Assembly (NCBI RefSeq): GCF_009730915.1
Contig: NC_052474.1
Location: 8,777,501 to 8,841,500, forward strand
Direction: 5' to 3'
Length of the DNA stretch: 64,000 bases
DNA from: Dioscorea cayenensis subsp. rotundata
Taxonomy: Eukaryota; Streptophyta; Magnoliopsida; Dioscoreales; Dioscoreaceae
Below are positions 47,941 through 61,200 of this stretch, one piece after another (position 1 is the first letter of the stretch; each line of letters begins with the position of its first letter). The notes under the pieces were generated by a model, which saw only the letters and a program-made list of their open reading frames with translations, searched no databases and had not been told where the DNA came from. The position numbers were made by a program, and so were the translations under genes.

Positions 47941-48549
47941 TAAAATAATTATTAAGTAATTTAAATAATTAATTATAATAATTAAAAATAATTAAAAATA
48001 TTTTATAAACAACAAAATTTATTTATCTATATTAAGGGCATGGAAGTAACTTTACATAATATATTTTCACTACTTCTTTAATTTTCAATATATTAGTCTT
48101 CTACTTTTCCCATTCCCAATGAATTACCTCTCCAACTAAACACCTTTTTCATTACCATTCTCTACCCATTCCTTTCCCCCTCTTTCATTACCTCATTCCC
48201 TCTCATTCCATTATGTTAATCCAAACGCACACTAAGAATTGAGAAATCCTCTTCTCTCTTCTCTTGTAAGCCTTCTTAGAGTGGGTAGCGAGGTTGAGTG
48301 GTCTCCATCCAGTGCCGTGATTATGATGAGTTTTTAGGTAAGTCTATTGTTGGATCTTCTGATTTTGGTGTTCCGATCCTTGTAAGCTGCTTTGTAGTCT
48401 TGAATCATATTCTTATCTTGTTGATCATCTTAATATGCTTGTTTCTGTTCAAATTGAGTCATGCTTTTATGATCCTCAGTTTTTATTTGGCCATGATTTA
48501 TACAGTTAAGATAAACTTGCTTAGGCTGCATGCATGGTTGTAGTGAATA

Positions 48550-50331
48550 CATGCAAGCATTATTTCTCCATGCACTTTGATTTCACAAACTTATTTGTAC
48601 GTAGGGTGCAGTGAAGGTTGAGGCTTTGAAACTATACACATCAAGATGTTCATACATGCATGTGCAGAGTGGTCTGATTTTAAATGTTCAAGGAGTGATT
48701 AATGAGAGTTAATGCAATTGAAAGTGCAACTGTGTTGGATTTTATGATAATTTGGTCATGTGTGTGTAATGTTAGATATTTGGCCTTTAGGATGCAAAAA
48801 TAAAATTAGAATGACCAATTTAGTCTGTTGTATTGCTAGATATTTACTTAAAGCCCTATGGTATGGTCATGTGCATCCCAGTATGACTCTCTCACAAAAA
48901 CTGTGAGCTCATAATTTTGGGTTTTGTTATTTGTGCACATGCTTAATGTTTGTTAGGGTTTCCTTCGGGTGCTTGATTTTGGTAATCTGGTTTGGAGTAT
49001 TGGAGTTGGGAGACATCAAGTAAGTAGCCACATAAATTATACTATGTATATGGGTCTTTTGATGCTAGCTAAATTCGTGAAATTAAGTATTTTATTTATT
49101 TATTTTCGATAATTTAGTTTATGGTTATTATTTAAATTGTGTTTATTTAATTAATATTATTTTCCTAATTTTTTTATATTATTTAAAATTTTAAATTAAC
49201 AAGATAGTTTTTCTGAATCTGAAATCTGAAATGTTTAAATGTTTATTCAAATTCTTTTTTTTTATTCTGAAGTTTTGAGAAATTTACTTAAATTCTGATC
49301 ATTTTAAACCTTTGAATGTTCGGATAAGGTATTTAATTTTTTGATCTATTAAATTTCTGAATTATTAGATAGTTTATTAAATTTATTATTATTTATGCTT
49401 CTTCTAAGTTGCTTGCAAATGTTATTTTTTTATATTTTTGTTTTTCTGATTTGTTATAATTTTAAATTATTCGTTGAAATTTGAATTCAAATAACTTGCT
49501 TCTTTTGATATGATAAAAATGGGATCATGCGAATGTAAATTTTTTGTAATTTACTAATAAGAATTTTGACAGTTTTTTGTTTTGTTTTGTGAACATAAAG
49601 TATTTTGACATAGAAACTAGTCCCCATTTAACTATGTCCTAACCATGTCACTGGGGGTTAAACATTGACCGTGTCGATACGTATTTTAATTTAGAAACTA
49701 TAGTTTCTCACCGCTTTTCGTCGGTAAAAAATAACGGCCTCTGATAATTTTGGCTCAGGTCACCGAGAGTAAAAATATGACTTTTGATAAATTTTGTCTC
49801 GGGTCACTAAGGGTAAATATATGAATTATGTGGTTTTATTTTAACAATAGTTGTTTGAGAGACTTATATGCTCAGTTTTTGACATCTGTGTTTACTTGAA
49901 ATAATTTTTATTTCTGATTTTCTAATTTTGATAAATTATGATTTTGTGTAAGTAATCCCTGTATTTTTAGTGGGTACTTATTGGGCTGTCAAGGTCATAA
50001 ATATTATTGTTTTTCCTTTTCAGATTAGAAGTAGAGTTAAGTGGTGGATAGCTTAGCTGGGATCGTTGGACAATCGCTGATTAACTTGCATGTAATAAGT
50101 CCCATTTGTTGTGGGCCTAGTTTTTTTTTTATTTGAATAAGCTTGATTTGACCTTGCAAAATACTTGGTCTGTTTAACTCTGTTCTTGTTCCTAGTTTTA
50201 GCTTCCCTATTAGATTTTGTGATTTTTGAGAATCGGTTTTGAGGTCTTGCATGCTTAGTGTATTTCGGTTTGGTTGGTGTGCGACTGTTTATCAGTGCAA
50301 TGAGCCTAGCAAGCTGGGTTGGGGCGTGACA
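48550..50331. other. Non-coding body of the probable LTR
   Basis: No open reading frames of note. Short imperfect repeats of gggtcactaagggtaa / aggtcaccgagagtaa occur near 49758 and 49802. Included in the LTR interpretation above. Confidence 0.35.
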
Positions 50332-50832
50332 TTCATAATGTTTTGTTTATAAGCACTTAATTTATACCATGGGTTGTTTAATCACCAAAAGTAACTTTAG
50401 AAAAACACTAATTTACTCATTGCTGAAAAAAATCAAAACTGTTTTTTAAAACAATTTTTTTATTCTATTTTTTTTTTCTCATAAATAAATCCCAATATTA
50501 GCATTTGGATTTTAGAAAAATACATCTGGATTAGAAATTAGTGAATCTAAATGGGCCATATTCCATGAGACATCTCTATTTTAAGAACATATTCAATTAT
50601 AGAATAAACATTTTTTAAAGAGAAATAAAACACTGTTCTATGACAAACATCATCTTCTGGAAATTATTAATTTTATTTTTTAAAAGCTTAATTATTTAAC
50701 TAAATATTTAATAGTTTCTTTAAAATATAATATTTAAAAAAAATTAAAATTTTTAATTTTTAATGATATTATTTAAAATCAAAATTAGTCAGTTTTTTTT
50801 CTTTCATACCCAATAAAAAATATATTTTTTAA
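50332..50832. other. AT-rich intergenic DNA
   Basis: Low-complexity AT-rich sequence with no gene or element recognised. Confidence 0.5.
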
Positions 50833-51372
50833 GAGTAATGATATTTTTACCGAATATATTTTCTGAATAGGGTTTTTCGAATCACGTAGATGCCAAGTTG
50901 ATATCCATGTCAACATCCACATCATTCTTTTTTTTTATCTCTTTTTTTAAAAAAAAGATTAATTTTTTTAATTATCTAAATCCTTGATTTAAACTTTTAA
51001 TCGTAAATAATAAACCGAAAACTCCCTCCCTAAACCCAAAGTATAAATCCCAAACCCCCGTAGGGGTTTTGTGGTTTACTGTTTAGAGTTTAGGGCATAC
51101 GATTTAGGATTTAGGATTTTAGGGTTTAGTATTTATTATTTAGGGTTTAAGTTTTAGATTTTTAGGTATAAATTTTGTAATATTTGGGTTTAAGATTTTA
51201 GATATGGTTTTATAATTTTTTTTAATTTTAAGAATTGAAGGATTTTTAAGGTTTAAATTTGAAGTTTATATAAAGAATAATGACGTAGATGATGATGTGG
51301 ATGGTGAATTGGCATTCACGTCATTTGAGAAAATTTATTCAGGAAATTCATACCGTAAAAATAGTGTCACTC
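50833..51372. mobile_element. MITE-like inverted-repeat element, possibly Mutator type
   Basis: The left end GAGTAATGATATTTTTACCG and the reverse of the right end GAGTGACACTATTTTTACGG match at most positions. Further blocks (ccaacatccacatcatt-like and catccacatcatcatctac) extend the inverted similarity to about 110 bp. The flanking 9-mers ATTTTTTAA and ATTGTTTTT agree at only 6 of 9 positions, so the superfamily is uncertain. The centre has runs of degenerate TTTAGGGTTTA (51080-51190). Confidence 0.6.
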
Positions 51373-51586
51373 ATTGTTTTTGACCTTACATGCTTATTAG
51401 GAATAATGATGACAAACTATTTTTTTTAGAATGTAAAACCATTTTTCATTTCTAAAATATAATTTTATTTATGAAGTTTACAAGATAAAGACGCATTTGA
51501 CAAAAATTTTAAAAATAAGCTACTTTTATGTGGAACATGCACAATAAAACCCCATTTTAATATTTTTAGAGTACCTAACGGACTTG

Positions 51587-51801
51587 CATGGTCCATTGGT
51601 AAGCCACTTTAGTAATAAATAGACAAATATATGTTTCATTGGTAAGGCACTTTAATAATAAATAGATAAATACATGGTCAAGTGGTAAGGCACTTTCATA
51701 ATAAATAGACAAATACATATTTCATTGGTAAGGCACTTTAATAATAAATTGATAAATACATGGTCCAGTGGTAAGGCACCTTAGTAATAAATGGACAAAT
51801 A
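51587..51801. repeat. 43-bp tandem array (5 units) with tRNA A-box-like motif
   Basis: Five 43-bp units start catggtccattggtaagcca or a variant, followed by taataaatagacaaata. Units 1, 3 and 5 carry catggtc and units 2 and 4 carry t/catgtttc-like starts, so the real period may be an 86-bp dimer. Each unit contains ggtccagtggtaaggc, similar to a tRNA/SINE A box. No B box was found in the units. Confidence 0.85.
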
Positions 51802-52118
51802 CTTGTTGAAACCTCGTAGCTATGATAATGTAAAAATACTATTTATTCACTATTCACTAAGACCTAGTAGCATAGAGTACTATTTAATTCACTATACACT
51901 AGGTTATACTATGAATCCTTTGTGGGAAGAGTCATATTCTTCACTTCTCTGGGGGTTGCATAGTAGGAGGATTTACAAATGTGGGATTATGATCCATAAT
52001 ATATGATATTGGGCATACGTGATAGTTTCTCATTGCTCCGCATGAGCGGAGAGAGAGGGGGTAGCTGCCTCCTTTCTCTCTTTAAGTTTTTTATTTTTTA
52101 TTTTTTATTTTTAAATCT
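51802..52118. other. Spacer between tandem array and Stowaway MITE
   Basis: Contains two actattcact-type short direct repeats and a purine block (gagcggagagagaggggg, 52045-52062). Nothing assignable. Confidence 0.4.
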
Positions 52119-52394
52119 CTCCCTCCGTTTCTTTCTATTTGTCACAAATCGATGTTCTTTTTTATCTGTCATTTTCTAACATCATGAAGCATTTATTATT
52201 ATTTTTTTCAAAATTATCCTTAACACTTTATTCAACTCTCACATTGGAATTAAATATGAGAGAAAAATGTGAAGATATAAATTAGGGGTAATTTTAGAAA
52301 TATAACTAATTTTTTATAAGATTTTGTGAAATAATTAAATTTCTTGGTATATGAGATTCGGTTAACCACGACAGATAAAAAGAAATGAAGGGAG
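52119..52394. mobile_element. Stowaway MITE (Tc1/mariner)
   Basis: Ends CTCCCTCCGTTTCTTTCTAT (left) and the reverse of the right end CTCCCTTCATTTCTTTTTAT match closely. CTCCCTCCGT is the signature terminus of Stowaway elements. The right side has the expected TA duplication at 52395-52396; the left TA is mutated. Length 276 bp, AT-rich, non-coding. Confidence 0.85.
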
Positions 52395-52955
52395 TATTAT
52401 TTAATCGATTGATATTTTATAAATTATTTTTTTATTTTTCAAAAATCTATATTTAGTTTTTGATTTTTTACAAATTAGTTTATATAATATATAAAATTAT
52501 ATTTTTAGCATAGTTTTTTTGTAAAAATTTATTATTTGACCTATGATTTTTATAAATTTAACTATAAATTAACATATAAATAATTATTAAAAAAGTTATA
52601 AAAAATTTTATTAATTGATTTTTTCCGTTTCCAATTTGCCCCCTACAATACAATTTCTGGCTCCACCGGTGCTGCTCATATGTTAGTTTGGTTAAATGAT
52701 AAATTCTCTAAAAGGTTCTTAAGTCATCGGAATTGGTGTAACTTTATATCTGCTTGTCCTTTTAGCACTCCTTAAATGAGGGGTGCTTGTCACCATTTGT
52801 TGATATATATATATATATATATATTTCAAATAACAAAAGTAAATGTCAGCTTTGATTTAGTATTAAATATTTAATTTAGGTTAAGATTAAGTCAAAACTT
52901 AAGCAATTGATCAACGTATCAATTATTTATCACCCCTCGAACCTTCTAAACAAAG

Positions 52956-52991
<36 letters not shown>

Positions 52992-54770
52992 TGGAATTTC
53001 AATAATTTGGACTTTGAAGTTTGAAGTTTGGAGCAGCGTTTCTGTGCTGCCGACGTAGCGGTAACTTGCCCCTGCAGTACAACATTAGCGCTTATCATCG
53101 GCCATTGTGTCCATTCACAATTGCTATATACTATCATTGATGCCTATTTTTTTTCTTTAATATATATATATATATATATGAGAAAAGGTTCTATGTGGAC
53201 GTGCATAGATGTCCACATAGAGCTACAGTAATACTAACCTTTTGCTACAGTGAGAGCTAATATTAAATTAATGAGTTCATTAGTTTTTAATTTTTGCTTT
53301 TTATCGTACATCCCTACTTTTTCATCGTGCTGATTGATCATAAGCACGATGACACTGTTCATTAAATAGTATCCGATCAGTTGGATCGAAATCCAGATCG
53401 CGTCCGATTTTTTTAAGCTGAACGCTATATCTATGATATATATATGTATATCCTCTATATATGTATATATATATATATAAATTTTAAAATTTAATATCAC
53501 TACACACACTTGATCATATTATCAACACACTACACAACACCATTTTAGATATTTTTAATAATAAAAATATTACTACATTTTAATTTTATTTATGCTTAAT
53601 TCTGCCAAAAGTTGACAAACATATCTCATCTTAACAAATTCATCAAGTATTTGAAATATTCATAAAAATGGGAGGCTTTTATTGAGTCCAAGTAAACTTA
53701 AGTTGACTATTTTTTTTTAATAATTAGTAATTTTATTACGTGGTCAAATGTGGGATGTATACCATTATTTGGACTGGGAATGTTGGGAGTTGATTCAGTC
53801 CTATGACACGTGTCCTCCTTTAATTGGCCAGCTGAATCATTGAATCATTCCTGCGATGTATTTGATCTCAACGTTGATGGGCGTTGTCATACGACTGATA
53901 CCTGATCTGATACTGATTTTTTAAAGGCGATTTTACATATTGCCGCCTCAAAAATATCAAAATCTCTCATCACTCCAATTACTTTTTTTTTAAAAAAAAT
54001 AAAATTATTATTTGACCCTCACATTTCAGACCATGATCATAAATGAAACCCAAATTTCTAAATTATATGCAACAAATTAATTATTTTTTTTTATAAAAAA
54101 TCTCAATCAAGAAATAATGGGGAACCTTTTTAAAAAAATAAAATAAAAATAATAAGTAATGGGGAAAAGTCTGGGTTAAGATTGGATTAAGGTTTAACCA
54201 CTTGAATTTGTTTTTGGAAAAATTTATGTGAACTGTTCAAATTTAATTTTAATTAATATTTATTAAATTTATTTATTTAAATATTAAATATAGGTATTTA
54301 TTAAATTAAATTTTTAATTTGTTGGATACAATGAAAATCTCATAAAAATTATTAAAAAAATATTTTTTATTACGAAAGCCACAAGCAATTATCCAAACCT
54401 GCTCACAGTTGACGATTAGGTACCACCAATATTTCAAATGAATCTAGAACTTGAGACCATTAAATGTCTCATCCTTATTTTTCACATAAAACTAAATACT
54501 AGTAGGCTATAAGTTCTTTTTGTAAGAAATTTTTTTTTTATAAAAAATGTTTTTTTTTTATAAAAGTGGATGAACTATAAAATTTTATTAGAAAAGGAAA
54601 AAAAAAACAAAGAGAAAACAACAAGTAAAGGAAGAAAGACAAATAAGTAAAAAATGAAAATCAAGAGCAAGAAACTCCCGATAGAGGAAAAAAAAAGAAA
54701 ACAAAATGGACAGCAAGGAGATGATATCTGAAAGTATCAACAATCCGCTTCTATTACTTCAGCAAAAAGT
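52395..54770. other. AT-rich intergenic region with TA tracts
   Basis: Holds (TA)n at 52803-52823, 52959-52984, 53160-53178 and 53436-53478, and a block between the last two beginning gagaaaaggttctatgtgga with a small hairpin (tatgtggacgtgcatagatgtccacata). A G-box (CACGTG) lies at 53807-53812. No coding sequence was found. Confidence 0.5.
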
Positions 54771-55035
54771 GTCAGTCTCATATAGTGTGAGTGCTACAGA
54801 CGTTTGCTCCATTTTCAGGAGTGGAAGTAGAATTCAAAAATTGTAGGGAGTGCTTGATGTTAGTAGTGAGCTCGCCTGAAAATTGCTGAGGATTCTTATC
54901 TGCAGAAATCCAAAAGAGAAAAATATAAATGATTTTACGTGCAAGTACTAAAAAATGCAATTTTCTTACCAGGAGGTGAAAATATAATTTGAAAAAAATT
55001 GTAAAGGTGTGATAAGTAAAAACGACAAAAGAGGA

Positions 55036-55041
55036 CACGTG
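55036..55041 (+). promoter_or_regulatory. G-box/ABRE upstream of the SMP-C2 gene
   Basis: GACACGTGTC context, a palindromic ABRE/G-box, about 255 bp upstream of the start codon. The CT-rich leader 55110-55290 fits a 5' UTR. bZIP binding is expected from the motif, but regulation is not shown. Confidence 0.5.
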
Positions 55042-55294
55042 TCATGCGCTGACAAAACTTGGTAGCCACGTAGGCATGTCACTTTCTGGTCGTCTTTTCA
55101 CGTTCGTCAACCGCTCCCACGCTGCTTCCTGCTTCTCCAAACACCCAATCTTGCTCTCTTTATTAATTGAGAGACTCGATGATCTCGCTTCTTCGAATTC
55201 CAATCTTTCTCTTTCTTTTGACCGATAGAATAGTGTTTGGATTCATTGCTCTTGCTTCATCTTCTCGGATTGAAGTAGTTTTTGGTGGTTTTCG

Positions 55295-58200
55295 ATGGAT
55301 GTAACCGAGATTTCGATTGTACATCATGTAGCTTTGGTGCTGTTGGCGCTGTGGATCTTCGCTTATCTTGGGTTGTTTCATCCTGTTCTCTACTTCATCT
55401 CTTTGATTTATGTTTACAGGGTAAGAGATTTGATATTCTTGGATGCTTGTTTTTGTTCTTGATTCGAAAAGTGTGTGTGTGTGTGTGTGTGTGTGTTTTT
55501 AATGAATGAATTTTATTCAGTTTGTACTAATTACGAGTTTGTGATTTCATGATTCATGTTCGATGGATATGCTTTGTTAATTTGATTTCCAAATTTCTTA
55601 TATCAATTTGCATAGAGATATTGGATCAAGTGTTGGAGTTCTGTGCTGCTAGTGAATTCAATTAATGTATGTTGGATCAAGACTGCTATTTTTTGTTCTG
55701 TTGTGACAGTGTTAAACTTGGGTTTTAGATGTTAGACTTCCTGCCAAAGCCATCCGGTTTTAGATGTTAAACTTGGCTTCTTGTTTTTGTTCTGGATTCG
55801 AAAAAGATTTTAATGAATCAATCTCATTCAATTTGTACTAATTACGAGTTTGTGATTTCATGATTCATGTTTGATGGTTATGCTTTGTTAATTTGATTTT
55901 TAAATTTCTAATATCAATTTGCATAGAGATATTGGAACAAGTGTTGAAGTTCTGTGCTGCTAGTGAATTCAATTAATGTATGTTGGATCAAGGCTGCTAT
56001 TTTCTGTTCTGTTGTGACAGTGTTATACTTGGGTTAGATGTTAGACTTCCTGCCAAAGCCATCCGGTTTGGGTGGTTAGCAGCACCATTTTAGGTCCTTT
56101 GCGGGTGGGGGAAGTGGCGAGAGTTCGAATCCCACATAGAGTGCTTAACTCCGTGGCAGTTTGGACTCTCCACATGGACCCCAATAAGCCAAGGTGAGGG
56201 TGCACAGGCGCTTGTCACCCTTCTTAAAAATAAATAAGAGAAGATGTTAGACTTCCTCACAGGCTCGGTGATATTAGGATCTGGTATTAAAGATTTACAT
56301 TTTTTGTGTAAATTGTTGATGTTAGGGAAGAGTGAAGTCTGTGCATTAGGAGATGGTCATTTTTTTGTTGTGTAAAATTTCATTTTAGCATTTCAATGTT
56401 TATTGGGTATTTCATGATGATAGATGTCTTTAGAGTAGTGCTAGATAGTGGCAAGTTATATATATGACCATGGTGTTAATAAACGACAGCATATCATGTC
56501 TGGGCCCTGACCTGGACATCTCTTTTACCTGCAATATTATTTTTCCATCTTTAGATTTTGGCTGTAGTAGTCTTCTCCTTGATTGAATTTTTGTTTTCTT
56601 TCACTGGAGATAAAAGTCTTCTTGACTGATTTTTTTTTAAAGTTTTTCTATTGATGAATTTGCTAATTTAAGTTTCCTTCACTATGTGATAGTTGAAATC
56701 ATCACGCACTGAAGCTTTATTCAAGTTGAACTTTCTGGCTTTATTTCCCTAGGTTAATGAACACTATAACTTAAGACTACGGAGGAGATTACAGTTCGAA
56801 GAAAGAAAGGCTGCGAGTCAGCGGAGGGTAATAATTTTATCTAGTGCTCTAATTTATTTTTTACAGTTGAGCATTCCTTTTTAGTCGTGGAGTTCTTCAG
56901 TTTCTTTGTGAATCATTTTTTCTTTCTTTTTTGGTAATCCAATTATTGCCAATCTTACAAGTTGAATAGCTTTGGCTTATGTAATTTTATTTCCAGCTTC
57001 TTTCTGATACAGAATCAGTGCGGTGGTTAAATCATGCTGTTGCAAAGATTTGGCCGATATGTATGGAAGAAATTGCATCTCAACAATTTCTCATGCCAAT
57101 TATACCATGGTTCTTGGACAAATTTAAGCCTTGGACAGCGGTATGGCAATTCCCTTTGAATTCTTTAATAATATTTTTACGTTTTTGTTTTACTGGTGTT
57201 TTAAAAGTTGACCTGATATTTTTCGTCAGTCTCTGGGTTGCTGGATGCCAACATAACAGTGATTATATATATATACAAGGCTTATAAGCATATCACTGTT
57301 ATGCTGGCATCTATGTGTTATTCAAGTTAATTTTTCTGCTTTCTTTGCTGTTCTATTTTCCATTACGATGGTCATCAGTGACTTTTTGGGTTCAGTAATA
57401 TTAGAATCTTGTACTGAGCACATTTATCATGCTGTATGTACTTATTTAGATGATATTATTTGAAAGTGATATTCCCCCTTATTTAATACCAGGAATCATT
57501 CCTGTTCCTTATATTTTTTACTGATATGCTTTGGGATGTTTATGCTTTCGGATTTGATATAGTCAAATGTATTCTGGAGGTGCGATTTTATTTATAATTT
57601 CTCAATGTGCAGCGGAAAGCAGTTGTTCAACACCTTTACTTGGGTAGGAACCCTCCAATGTTCACTGATATGCGGGTTCTTCGTGATTCCCCTGATGATG
57701 ATCACTTGGTAAGTCTGGCATGGATTTGGATACAATTGGATAAATTTGGTTGACATGTTAAGACTTTTAGTTGAAGAAGGTTTCTTTTTCAGGTTTTAGA
57801 ACTAGGAATGAGTTTCCTATCTGCTGATGACATGAGCGCAATACTTGCAGTCCAGTTGAGGAAAAGAGTAGGGTTTGGCATTTCAGCAAATATGCATATG
57901 ACTGGCATGCATATTGAAGGAAAGGTAGTGCTATAGTCATGCATAATCATGTATGAGAATGATGGATGCCTTTTGTTGTTTCTGTTTTTTTGATGAATTT
58001 TAGAATTATTTTAGAATTTTATATGAAATGATCGCTATGTGTGTGTGTTTGTCTCTCTCTTTTGGTTAAGGTGCAATATTGGAGAAAGATTTAAAGTATT
58101 TTTTTTTTCATGACTGCTTCTTTCTTCTTAATTTGAGCATATAAGTTTTTCCAAACTGTAAGAAACATGGCAGTATGCAATCTCAATTAACATCATCTTG

Positions 58201-61200
58201 CAGATTCTGGTGGGTGTAAAATTTCTTAGGCATTGGCCGTTCATTGGGCGTGTAAGAGTATGCTTTGTTGAACAACCATACATACAGTTAACAGTCAAAC
58301 CAATTTTCAGTCATGGTATTGATGTTACTGAACTTCCAGGAATTGCTGGCTGGCTAGTGAGTTATCATTATTTATTAAAATAAATTCTATTTTTGCACAG
58401 CAAAAAACCATTTCATGCATCTGTTGATGATCCTTTTTTTTTATACAGGATAAGATTTTGGCTGTTGCGTTTGAGCAAACTTTGGTTGAGGTTAGTTATC
58501 TTTCTGCTTGATTGGTGGAGAGTATTGTTCATTATGCTTTAAGCTCCAAAAAGTATGGTTGGAGATTGGGCACTGTCTCTAGGCTTGTCTTCCTATCAAA
58601 GACTTAATTGTTAAAAAGTATTTACTATTTAAATAACAAACTTGTTAAGAAGTATTTAATATTTAATAAAAATTCAATTATATTAACTCATAAATATTTG
58701 AATGTAGAAATCACAATATTGAATTTCTAACATGAATTTTGTTTTTCAGCCAAATATGATGGTAATTGATGTGCAAAAGTTCGTTTCGGCACCAACAGGT
58801 AATTGGAAATCAAATGCTTTATTATTGGTCTTGTGCTAAATGTGCTTTCCTTGAGAGGTTTAATGTAACTCTCACAATTTGATTTATTTATTCTCTGTAT
58901 GAGCTATGATTGCTTTCTATCTGGTGAGGGATATATTCATGGTCATCAATCTTGTGCTCATCTTATTCTTCATCGCATCTCTTAGTAGATCTGTGGTTCA
59001 TCCACATTCAAAGAAAAAACAACCAAAGAAATAAAGAAAAAAAATATTTTGAAGAATCGTTGAGTTGTTATTTGAGTGTTGAAGTGTTGTGGTAGCAGTG
59101 TCACATGCGTTGATTTGATTGGGTGGAGCAAAGGTTGAACCACCTTCTTGCACATGTTTGGGCTGAGATATTAGAGATTCTGATGATTAATCTGCAAGTT
59201 ATCATTTATGAGTAATTATTCTTTTAATAGAACCAAATACGTGAGGGGAATGAAGGAAAAGTGAAAAAGATGAACTGATGGAAGGAAAAGAAATGAAAAT
59301 TTTAGTAATTTTCTTGTAAAGCTTTTCTGTTTTGTTCAGCCAAACATGAGAGTAAATTTCCCTCTTTCATTTTCTTGTCAAGTCTTTTCAAGAAAAACGA
59401 AAAGAAAGAAAGGGAAAAAGGATAAAAGGAAAAGAAACAAACAGCAGATATACTTAATTGGCTATCTTTCAGTCGTTTTTGCATTTTGTTTTCTTTGTTC
59501 AGTCTGATGCATGGAAACAATTTTACTTCAGTTTAATTTTGTTTTATTCCATGTTCTTAGCTTTTTTTCTTATTTTAATATTTATGACATCTTCTGACGT
59601 GCTGTTGCAATAATGTTGATGTGCTTTGCAGAAAACTGGTTCACCGTTGATGAGAAACGTCCTATAGCCTTTGCTAAGGTGGAAATTTTAGAAGCAAATG
59701 ACATGAAACCATCCGATCTTAATGGTGAGACTTCTGTCTGTTGCCTTCAGTACATGCCACATACGGAATCCTCTTAAATTTGTGGCATTCATGGCATTAA
59801 AAAGTTCCCATGAGTTTATGATTTAATTTATTATCTTGCAGGGCTTGCAGACCCATATGTGAAAGGTCAGCTTGGTCCTTACAGATTCCGGACAAAGATT
59901 CAAAAGAAGACGTTGTCTCCCAAGTGGATGGAGGAGTTCAAGATACCCATCAGCTCATGGGAAGTTCCTAATGTGCTAGTTCTTGAAGTTCGAGATAAGG
60001 ACCATATTTTTGATGACCTACTTGGGTCAGTTTCTTGCTCTTGTTTGAACATCTTATACATTTAATTTGATTTTGCCGATAGTTTATTTTCTATCTGATC
60101 CTCTTTCTTTTGGTTCTCTTTTGTTTCATTATATTTTATGATGTTGCTTGATATTCATCATAAATGCATCTTAGTTCATGGATTTGCATGTTGCTTACAG
60201 AGACTGTTCAATAAACATCAATGAACTAAGGGGTGGACAAAGACATGACAAATGGATATCTTTGTGTCATGTCAAAATTGGAAGGCTACACTTGGCAATA
60301 ACTCTACTTGAAGGTGAAGAAGGTATGAAATTCTGTGGGAGTCTCTTGAATCTGTAAGTATGTACCCTTTTTAAAATTTGATTGTGCATCTTTTGCCCCT
60401 TGAGTTAGGTTTTCTCATCGTTTTTGAAAGAAGATGGAAAATAGTGAAATGTTTGAAACCATTACATCTAGCTATCATTAATTTTATACCTACATGCTCA
60501 TGCCACCCAACTTAGTCTCCTGTCAACGGTAGTAAAGGTATTTATTCAGATATCTGGGACAAATTTTATCTAGAATAAACTTTGATGTTTGTGCTTTCTT
60601 GCAATGTGCATTACACTTGCATCCTGTGGGAAGTAAACAAAATTGAGACTTTGTTTTGATGCAGAAAATCAAAAGGGGAAGGAAAAGGAAAAACAAGTAG
60701 ATGAAGAAGAGTCTCCCAAACGCATGGAATCTACTGACCCCAGGCCAAGTTCTGTGAGTGAAGACTACTCCAATGTTGAAACACCCATGGATAAAAGTAA
60801 GAAAATGGCAGATGAGTTTGAGGCTGTTGACATCGAGGGGCAAGAGAAGACCGGAATTTGGGTACATCATCCTGGAAGTGATGTTTCCCAGACATGGGAA
60901 CCGAGAAAAGGACGCGTTTTACGTACAGAAACAACTCAACTTTATAGCGAGGACAACAGCAATAACAGCCCACGCTCTGCTTGCTCGTCGAGTGAGAACA
61001 GCATTGATGAAAATACTTCTGGAAATAGGAGTCATAAGCCGGGGACAAGGACGATACGTAAAGGTTTACACAAAATTGGCTCCATGTTTCGTAAAACCTC
61101 AAAGAATGACAATCTTAGCTTGAAGAATCAAAGTCCAAGACCGAACGATGACTCTGTCCTTCCATCACCTGGCCCTAACCTTCGTGCAGTCGGTGACCAT

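Larger units (their letters stand above)
45285..48232. mobile_element. PIF/Harbinger (Tourist-like) element with two nested insertions
   Basis: Ends GAGGGCGTCTGGATGG (left) and the reverse of the right end GTGTGCGTTTGGATTA share a terminal repeat of about 14-16 bp. They are flanked by TAA on both sides (45282-45284, 48233-48235), the 3-bp duplication of the PIF/Harbinger superfamily. Without the nested hAT (45413-46478) and MULE (46756-47940) it would be about 690 bp of AT-rich non-coding DNA, so it is a Tourist-like MITE. Confidence 0.8.
45160..50331 (+). mobile_element. Probable LTR of a Ty3/gypsy (chromovirus-like) element, split by insertions
   Basis: Removing the Harbinger-like insertion (45285-48232) joins a TATA box (cttataaataact, about 45270-45282) to a CT-rich start region (gagaaatcctcttctctctt, from 48240) and a GT donor. 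The sequence then runs to 50331, ending agctgggttggggcgtgaca. Long LTRs of Tekay-like chromoviruses characteristically end in gcgtgaca. No gag-pol or second LTR is present, so it would be a solo LTR of about 2.2 kb. The left end and the 5-bp target duplication were not identified. Confidence 0.45.

Noticed and set aside
51080..51190. TTTAGGG-like runs as an interstitial telomere
   Set aside because: The units are irregular (ttagggttta, tttaggattt) and lie inside a MITE whose relatives commonly carry such degenerate runs.
56083..56150. A tRNA gene in intron 1 of the SMP-C2 gene
   Set aside because: The B box is good, but the sequence has a SINE body, an A-rich tail and a 16-bp target duplication.
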